Assembly (NCBI GenBank): GCA_016288355.1
Contig: JAEEYY010000104.1
Location: forward strand, 1-5,482
DNA length: 5,482 nt
Direction of reading: 5' to 3'
DNA from: Synergistes sp.
GTDB taxonomy: Bacteria; Synergistota; Synergistia; Synergistales; Synergistaceae
Positions 1-4,800 of the stretch are shown here, in pieces; the stretch's first letter is position 1, and each line of letters opens with the position of its first letter. The position numbers and the translations under genes were made by a program. The notes under the pieces are model-generated. The model did no database searches. It had not been told where the DNA came from and was given only the letters and a program-made list of their open reading frames with translations.

Positions 1-251
1 AGATCTACGAGTTTTGCCTTTACGCCGTCAAGCATGTTGAGCTTCTTCTCCAGCTGCTGTGAGGCTTCGCTGTCGCTGCAGAGCTGGAGCACCAGAAGTC
101 CTGCGGGGGAGCAGGTGCCGGGGGCGGACTGATCATGCAGCCCGAGCCTGGTCAGTACGTAGCATCCGTACTCTGTAAGCACCTTCTGAACGTCTACCGC
201 GCTTTTTCCGCGGTCGGTTATTCTTACGGCCATTATCTGATAGCAGTTCAT
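1..251 (-). CDS. TM1266-like small ACT-fold protein (putative iron-only hydrogenase system regulator), partial
   Basis: Reading the minus strand from the ATG at 251 gives 83 codons open to the left edge. The protein starts MNCYQIMAVRITDRGKSAVD and continues with TEYGCYVLTRLGL (residues 27-39), GLLVLQL (51-57) and KKLNMLDGVKAKLVD (69-83). The order V-x-I-x-D-R, E-Y-G-x-Y-x-L-x-R-x-G, then L-x-x-L-x-G-V-x-x-K is the pattern of the roughly 80-residue TM1266 family, described as an iron-only hydrogenase system regulator with an ACT-like beta-alpha-beta fold. Family members often sit near [FeFe]-hydrogenase maturation genes; any such genes would lie left of this window. Its biochemical role is not established. 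At 83 codons it is near family length, so only a few C-terminal residues are probably missing. One oddity is the loop at residues 40-50, which is longer than I expect and carries a Cys; four Cys are visible in all. The start is fixed by a strong ribosome binding site 7 bases upstream. The fold assignment is fairly secure; the hydrogenase link is inferred. Confidence 0.72.
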   Translation of the reverse strand, partial: MNCYQIMAVRITDRGKSAVDVQKVLTEYGCYVLTRLGLHDQSAPGTCSPAGLLVLQLCSDSEASQQLEKKLNMLDGVKAKLVD

Positions 252-258
252 TTTTCTT

Positions 259-264
259 CTCCTT
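259..264 (-). promoter_or_regulatory. Ribosome binding site of the TM1266-like gene
   Basis: The minus strand reads AAAGGAGAAG, with AAGGAG at 264-259 and 7 bases to the ATG at 251. This near-perfect Shine-Dalgarno sequence decides the start codon. Further upstream I see no convincing -35/-10 pair. The AT-rich string TTTTTAAATAT on the minus strand lies about 25-35 bases upstream of the start and could contribute a -10, but no matching -35 was found. Confidence 0.8.
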
Positions 265-326
265 TGTTTTCCAGATATTTAAAAAGTCGGGGTTTGGGTC
301 GCTGCTGCAAGTGTATCACAGTACAT

Positions 327-363
327 CAGGCGGCGCAAACTAAAAAACCGAAAGCCCCGCCTG
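327..363 (-). other. Inverted repeat overlapping the terminator (anti-terminator-like pairing)
   Basis: CAGGCGG (327-333) and CCGCCTG (357-363) are perfect 7-base complements spaced by 23 bases, and the T6 tract of the terminator falls in the loop. The 357-363 arm is the same segment that pairs with 382-389 in the extended terminator fold, so the two pairings exclude each other. This is the topology of an attenuator upstream of the TM1266-like gene. That role is inferred from base pairing alone, and short GC-rich repeats can arise by chance here. Confidence 0.3.
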
Positions 364-411
364 GATGTTTATGATGGTAAACAGGCCGGAATAGTCCGCT
401 TTTCCGGCCTG
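342..411 (-). terminator. Hairpin terminator region downstream of the secreted-protein gene
   Basis: A perfect 10-base inverted repeat, CAGGCCGGAA (382-391) and TTCCGGCCTG (402-411) with a 10-base loop, starts about 43 bases past the stop codon of the minus-strand gene ending at 454. On the minus strand it is followed only by TGTTTACC, a poor T tract. A real T6 lies further on, at 347-342. It directly follows an alternative stem in which CCG-GA-AAAGC (407-398, GA bulged) pairs with GCTTTCGG (355-348), enclosing a second stem between 389-382 and 363-356. Either fold could end transcription leftward, and the second fits intrinsic termination better. The plus strand has no T tract after the hairpin, and no plus-strand gene ends here. 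Confidence 0.6.
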
Positions 412-453
412 ATAACAGGCATATATCTCAGAAGCGGTATCTCTTGATGCTTA

Positions 454-1497
454 TTAGTGGCCGTGGCCGCCGCCTCCGCCATCGCTTGAACTGTTTGCGC
501 TCGCGGAGTCGTTGGCATTTTTGACCGCTGTCACGCCTTCGCGCCCCGGCATTTTGGGATCCTCGGCTTCATTCAAAAGCGGTATCCAGGCGTCTTTCGT
601 ACTGTCAGCCAAGTCGACTGCAAGCTTTACCTGTTCCACTGCCGAAGCCGCGCCCGACGCGCCGGAAGTGATGCTGAGCATGTTGAAGCCCATAGCGAAT
701 TGTTTAAGGAGTTTCGTATCGTGCTCCTCTTCGGTTATCGAATCAATGAAGCCTATTGCCGCGTCTCCTGTTGCCAGCATTCCGCCTGTGAGCCCGGCGG
801 TAACGCCGACGAAGAGTGCTACGCCTCCGCCGATGGTGGTCACGGCAGGCGCTGCCACCGTTGCCAGCGCGAGTCCCCCTATCGTAAGCCCGGCGGTCGT
901 AACGAGACATACACCGGAAGCCGCGATCTCACCGATCTTTGCGTTGGCCGCTTCGCCTCTGTAGTGATCTTCAAGGTTGTCGTAGCCGATGTTCGCGGTT
1001 CCCCCGGCGATGTTGTTGAGCCCGGCTTCGATACTGTTAAGAGAAGATGAGTCGAACGCATAGGCCGGGGAAGCGAATATAAGGCTCAGCGCTTTGGCAA
1101 AGCGCGTCTTCTCTTCGTAGTTCATTTCCTCCATCGCAGCCCTTGCCAAGCGTATGTTTTGTGCGTATCTTTTCGCGCAGGCGCTCAGTTCCTTGTCCAG
1201 CAGCTTGAGCTCGAATTCCATTGCCCTGAGCGATTCTTTTGTCGGCTCCTTTTGGCCCCTGTTCACCGCGTCATATATCTGTTTGAAGTAGTACCTGTGG
1301 GCCATCTCCGAATTGGCGAAGGCCTTTATAAATTTTTCGTGCTCCTTCACTATCTGTTCCGTGTATTTCTCAGGGAGGTCGATGACCTTTTTCTCCTTTA
1401 TCTGTACATTATCGGCAGCGAAGAGCGCAGCTGCGTTTGACAGCAGAAGCGCGCATATCAGCGCCGCAAAGGCCGTTTTTATGATGTGTCTTTTCAT
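454..1497 (-). CDS. Secreted protein of unknown function with Gly-zipper-like hydrophobic segment and Gly/His tail
   Basis: This is a complete 347-residue gene on the minus strand ending in two consecutive stops (TAA TAA). I do not recognise the family. Residues 1-28 form a typical Sec signal peptide: KRHIIK, a hydrophobic core, then ALFAA before DN. Residues 30-135 are charged and rich in Lys, Glu and Ala, probably helical, possibly coiled coil. Residues 134-147 end in SPAYA, which looks like a second signal-peptidase site. Residues 191-251 are a long hydrophobic stretch full of Gly, Ala, Val and Thr, with spaced glycines such as TIGGGVALFVGVTAGLTGG, resembling a glycine-zipper membrane hairpin. 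Residues 252-310 are again helical. The tail (329-347) is Ser/Asn/Gly-rich and ends GGGGGHGH, a possible metal-binding end. The mature protein has two Cys (107 and 197). It is likely periplasmic, surface-bound or secreted, perhaps membrane-inserting; I assign no activity. It is divergent from the macroglobulin gene. Confidence 0.85.
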   Translation of the reverse strand: MKRHIIKTAFAALICALLLSNAAALFAADNVQIKEKKVIDLPEKYTEQIVKEHEKFIKAFANSEMAHRYYFKQIYDAVNRGQKEPTKESLRAMEFELKLLDKELSACAKRYAQNIRLARAAMEEMNYEEKTRFAKALSLIFASPAYAFDSSSLNSIEAGLNNIAGGTANIGYDNLEDHYRGEAANAKIGEIAASGVCLVTTAGLTIGGLALATVAAPAVTTIGGGVALFVGVTAGLTGGMLATGDAAIGFIDSITEEEHDTKLLKQFAMGFNMLSITSGASGAASAVEQVKLAVDLADSTKDAWIPLLNEAEDPKMPGREGVTAVKNANDSASANSSSDGGGGGHGH

Positions 1498-1503
1498 CCT
1501 CGA

Positions 1504-1510
1504 TCCCTTT
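1504..1510 (-). promoter_or_regulatory. Ribosome binding site of the secreted-protein gene
   Basis: The minus strand reads AAAGGGA at 1510-1504, with TCGAGG between it and the ATG at 1497. Spacing is 6 bases, so this purine-rich block is the likely Shine-Dalgarno sequence. The signal peptide begins exactly at this ATG, which supports the start. A further GGAGGATC at 1551-1544 (minus) lies too far upstream to serve this start. Confidence 0.6.
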
Positions 1511-1617
1511 CCTCACTTTCCATGACACAGCAAAATAAGCTGAGATCCTCCGTCGTTTGTGTTCCGCATATTCTTTCAAAATGAAATCAATTCTGCCCTG
1601 CGCATGCAGCCCCCTTC

Positions 1618-1644
1618 AGATAACGGCTGTATCTCCCCTTACAG
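1618..1644 (-). other. Two overlapping small hairpins in the leader of the secreted-protein gene
   Basis: On the minus strand CTGTA (1631-1627 side: TACAG) pairs across an 8-base AGGGGAGA loop between 1644-1640 and 1631-1627. AGATA (1634-1630) pairs with TATCT (1622-1618) across a 7-base loop. The two stems share bases, so only one can form. Both are only 5 base pairs. They lie inside the predicted 207-base leader. I do not recognise a known riboswitch. Confidence 0.25.
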
Positions 1645-1701
1645 AAAACACATTTGCATAAAACGCATGACTGCCGTTGGCAATGAGTGATAATGAATAC
1701 A

Positions 1702-1718
1702 GATATAAAAATTATATC
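1702..1718. repeat. 17-base palindrome over the leftward -10 element
   Basis: GATATAA (1702-1708) and TTATATC (1712-1718) are perfect 7-base inverted arms around AAA. The element covers the leftward TATAAT and part of the candidate rightward TATCAT. A dimeric repressor bound here could block both directions. AT-rich palindromes also occur by chance around -10 elements, so an operator role is only a suggestion. Confidence 0.45.
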
Positions 1719-1719
1719 A
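1711..1719 (-). promoter_or_regulatory. Extended -10 promoter for the secreted-protein gene
   Basis: The minus strand reads TGATATAAT at 1719-1711: a consensus TATAAT preceded by the TGn extension. There is no good -35 at the usual distance, which is common for extended -10 promoters. A start of transcription near 1704 would give an untranslated leader of about 207 bases before the ATG at 1497. Activity is inferred from the motif only. No better leftward promoter was seen nearer the gene. Confidence 0.5.
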
Positions 1720-1839
1720 TACTGCCGTCGGGAAAAGCGGCCCGGTATATACGCTGCCCGCGGTTTTGCCGGAGCTTGCATTATTTGGCGCTCTGCTGAA
1801 TAATTATGCTGAACAGGAAAAGTTTCAGATAATATGTAT

Positions 1840-1845
1840 GGAGGT
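1840..1845 (+). promoter_or_regulatory. Ribosome binding site of the alpha-2-macroglobulin gene
   Basis: GGAGGT at 1840-1845 is followed by 7 bases and ATG at 1853. This consensus Shine-Dalgarno sequence at ideal spacing fixes the start of the long plus-strand reading frame, and the hydrophobic signal sequence begins directly after it. Confidence 0.9.
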
Positions 1846-1852
1846 CTTTCTT

Positions 1853-4800
1853 ATGAATAAAAAAACCCTGGTAGGATTTGCCGCAGCCGCCGCGGTGCTG
1901 CTTGCTGTCATTTTTGCCGGACTGGGGTCCGGCGGCGGAGGCTTTAAGATAAGCGAATTTTCGCCGCAGGGCGAGGCTGCGCGCAGCGCGGAAGTCAAGT
2001 GCGTCTTCAGCCGCAATGTCGTATCGGATGACGTTGTAGGATCGCCTCTTGCGCCCGGCGATTACCCGCTTGCCTTTTCGCCTGAGATAAGCGGCTTCGG
2101 CAGATGGACCGCCCCGGATACATTTGTGCTGACTCCGTCTGGAGGGCTTCCCGCCGCTTCGCGCTTTGCCGCTTCCGCCGCGGAAGATCTGAAGGACCTT
2201 AAAGGGACCGCGCTTTCCGGCGTTAAGGAATTCTCCTTCAACACTCCGCCTTTGGAATTTTTGGGCGCCAAACAGGTGGACTTCAGCGCGGACGAAAGGA
2301 GCGTGACCTTTGAAGCGGCTTTTTCGCTCCCGGTCGACGCGGCGCGCTTTGCAGGCTATGCCCGGATAACAGGCGATGGGGGGCGCAGCGTGGAATTTTC
2401 CACTGTACGCCCGGGTGATGACGCCAAAAAGATACTGCTGATGCTCAGAGGCGTTTCGGAGGAAGAGGTGACGCTGAACATAGCGGAGGGCTTCACGTCG
2501 GAGGCGGGGCCGCTGGGGCTTGCAAAAGCCTGCAGCGTTAAGCTTAAATGCACTCCTGTCGTTGAGATACGCGACTCCAGCGCTTTTTCCGATATGGACG
2601 GCGGCAGGATCATGATCGAGACCACAGCTCCGGTCGACCTTGCCAAAGCGTCGGCTTTCATCGCGATCTCCCCGAAGAAGGATTTTACCGTGGAGCCGGC
2701 TCCGGGCGGTTTTGCCGTTTCCGGGGCTTTTGCCCCGCAGGACAGGGTGACTGTCGAGGTCAAAAAGGGTCTGCCGTGCGCCGGACGTCCCGAGACCGTT
2801 CTTGAAAATGACTGGAGCCGCGCGTTCATCTTCCCGAATATGGAGGCGCAGATGCGCTTTTCCGACGACGGTCGTCTGATATCGCCCTCCGGCTCGCTGC
2901 GGCTGCCTGTCGAGAGCGTTAACATCGATAAGATCAGCGTCACCGTGCGGGAGCTTTATCCCAATAACATCGCCTACGCGATGCGCGCCTATGATGATGC
3001 CGAGCCCCGCGGGCTTGCGCACCTGGTCGCCGAGAAAGAGTACTCCGTGCACGGGCGCCCGAATGTTCCGGTTCGCCGCGCTCTGGATCTCGCGCCGCTG
3101 CTTGGAGGAAAGCGGGGAGTCTTTCTGATCACCGCCTGCGGCAATGACGGCAGAGACTTCCTTTCGACAAACTGTGTCGTAAACGTAAGCGACCTCGGAC
3201 TTTCCGTCACGCTGTCGGATAATGAGGCTTTGGTCAGAGTGCTTTCGGTCTCCGGCGGCAAGCCTGTTCAGGGAGTGGAAGTCTCTCTGCTTTCATGGGA
3301 AAACCAGATCATGGGCCGCGGAAGGAGCAATGCCGACGGCGTCGCCAGGATCGCCGTCACCCGCCCCGAGGAAAGCAGCCTGCCCGCCATTGCGGTCGCG
3401 AGCATCGGCGGGGACTGCGCGTATCTGCGCTTTGACAACGGGATATACGGCGGCAGCGACGATTTTGACACGAACGGCGCCGAATGGCTGAAAAAAGGTT
3501 ATTCGGCATACTGTTATACGCCGAGGGATATCTTCCGTCCCGGAGATACGGTGCCGGTGATGGCCGTGCTGCGCGGAACCGACGGCAAAGCCCCGGCTCC
3601 CTTCCCGGTCACGGTGAAGCTGTACGGCCCAGGCGCCAGGGAGTGGGGCTCGAAGAGCGTAATGCTTACCAAAGAAGGAACGGCCTTCGCGGAATTTGAG
3701 CTTACCGCCGAAGCACCTACCGGAAGCTGGTATGCGGCGGTGGTCGCGCCCGGCAGGAAGATGCCGGTAGGCTTCAGGGATCTTTACGTGGAAGATTTTT
3801 CGGCTCCGCGCATGTTCGTCGAGGCCGAAAGCGATAAAAAGAGCATAACGGCGGACGAAAGCTGCGATATAGACCTTTCCGGGCGCTATACCTTCGGCAC
3901 TCCGGCTGCCGCGATGCACTATGAAGCGGAACTCAGCACACAGGAACGTCAGTTCACACATAAAGACTGGAAGGGCTTCTCCTTCCGTGACGAAGATACT
4001 GATTTTGTCTCCGAAAGTGATTTCATATCCTCGGGCGTGCTTGACGCGGAAGGGCACGCAGGCTTCAAAGTAAACGGAGCAGACCGCGTATCCCACGCCG
4101 CGCTTGACATTGCGCTGCGCTGCGGCGTTATGGACGACGCCGGCAGGTGGACATATAAGACCATTACGATTCCCTGGTATCCTTCGGAAGCCATTGCCGG
4201 GATCGAAGTCCGCAGGGAAGTTTCCCCGCAGCAGGAGCTTTCGTTCCGCGCGGCGGCCGTGAAGCCCGACGGGACTGCATCAGACGCCGGTGAACTGAAT
4301 TATGCGCTCTTCCGGCGCGTCAGCCGGAGCGTGACCTTTGAGAGCGGCGGGCGCGGCGCTAGGAACACCGTAAAGGAGCTTATCCCGAGGGGCAGCGGCA
4401 CAGTTAAGCTTTCAGGCGGTACAGGCGCCGCTTCCGTAAACATAAAAGAAGCCGGAGAGTATGTGCTGCGCGTTGAAACGCCCGACGGAAAATCCCGCGC
4501 CTCTGCGGTGCTGCATGCCTACGGGAGCGGCGGCGCCGAAGTGCAGCTGCCTGACGTTGCTCTTATCACGACGGACAAAAAGATATATAAAGTCGGCGAT
4601 ACCGCGAAGATCAAGGTAAAATCCCCGTTTGCCGGCTGCGTTACGATAAGCGCGGGAACCACGGGCATTCTGTGGAGCGCTGTCAGGCAGATCAGCGGCC
4701 TTGAAACGGAGTTCTCCGTGCCGGTCACAGAAAATATGAAGCCCAACGCATGGATAACGGCCCAGATAGTGCGCGCGTCCAGGGCTGACGGCGCCTCTGC

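Larger units (their letters stand above)
1670..1731 (+). repeat. Direct repeat ACTGCCGTYGG, two copies 51 bases apart
   Basis: ACTGCCGTTGG at 1670-1680 and ACTGCCGTCGG at 1721-1731 match in 10 of 11 bases with a period of 51, close to five helical turns. They bracket the 17-base palindrome and the -10 elements. The first copy continues into a small dyad (TGCC-GTT-GGCA). These could be paired binding sites for one regulator or a coincidence; nothing else in the window supports either reading. Confidence 0.35.
1498..1852. other. Divergent intergenic control region (355 bases)
   Basis: This stretch lies between two genes transcribed away from each other and must hold both promoters. It is more AT-rich than the flanking genes, most of all at 1640-1720. 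A consensus extended -10 points left (1719-1711), overlapped by a 17-base palindrome (1702-1718). An 11-base direct repeat flanks that palindrome (1670-1680 and 1721-1731). The leftward leader has small competing hairpins (1618-1644). For the rightward gene the best -10 I see is TATCAT at 1715-1720, with only a weak -35 (AATGAA at 1692-1697, spacing 17). GATAAT at 1828-1833 is too close to the ribosome binding site to be its promoter. I see no convincing coding sequence: one 64-codon and one 18-codon minus-strand reading frame lack good ribosome binding sites. Confidence 0.8.

Noticed and set aside
312..325. TGTA-N6-TACA dyad upstream of the TM1266-like gene
   Set aside because: Four-base arms are too short to claim an operator, and the pattern does not fit the Rex, FNR or CRP consensus.
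135..374. 79-codon plus-strand reading frame
   Set aside because: It overlaps the start of the TM1266-like gene and the terminator hairpins, and has no ribosome binding site.
512..964. 150-codon plus-strand reading frame
   Set aside because: Antisense to the secreted-protein gene, which has a signal peptide, ribosome binding site and tandem stops. The hydrophobic, Ser/Pro/Ala-rich translation mirrors the Gly/Ala codons of the other strand.
1540..1552. CTGAGA string on the plus strand, reminiscent of the TPP riboswitch core
   Set aside because: No other TPP-element blocks follow, and it lies more than 300 bases before the plus-strand gene, whose product has no link to thiamine.
1513..1569. 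18-codon upstream reading frame in the leader of the secreted-protein gene
   Set aside because: Only a weak purine run (GAAAG) precedes its ATG. Too short to judge by composition; kept only as a note within the leader finding.
1587..1781. 64-codon minus-strand frame with a CxxCxCxxC cluster
   Set aside because: The Cys cluster looks zinc-finger-like, but there is no Shine-Dalgarno sequence before the ATG and the frame runs across the extended -10 promoter and the palindrome, so it is probably non-coding.
1828..1835. GATAATAT as a -10 element for the macroglobulin gene
   Set aside because: Transcription would start at about the GGAGGT at 1840, leaving no room for a working ribosome binding site, and there is no -35 at proper spacing.
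1781..3052. 423-codon minus-strand reading frame
   Set aside because: It lies antisense to the macroglobulin gene, whose protein matches a known family along this whole stretch. Its translation is Arg/Gly/His-rich and shows no domain, typical of an antisense frame in GC-rich DNA.
3293..4096. 267-codon minus-strand reading frame
   Set aside because: Antisense to the conserved MG domains containing FRPGD and TGSW; no ribosome binding site and no recognisable motif.
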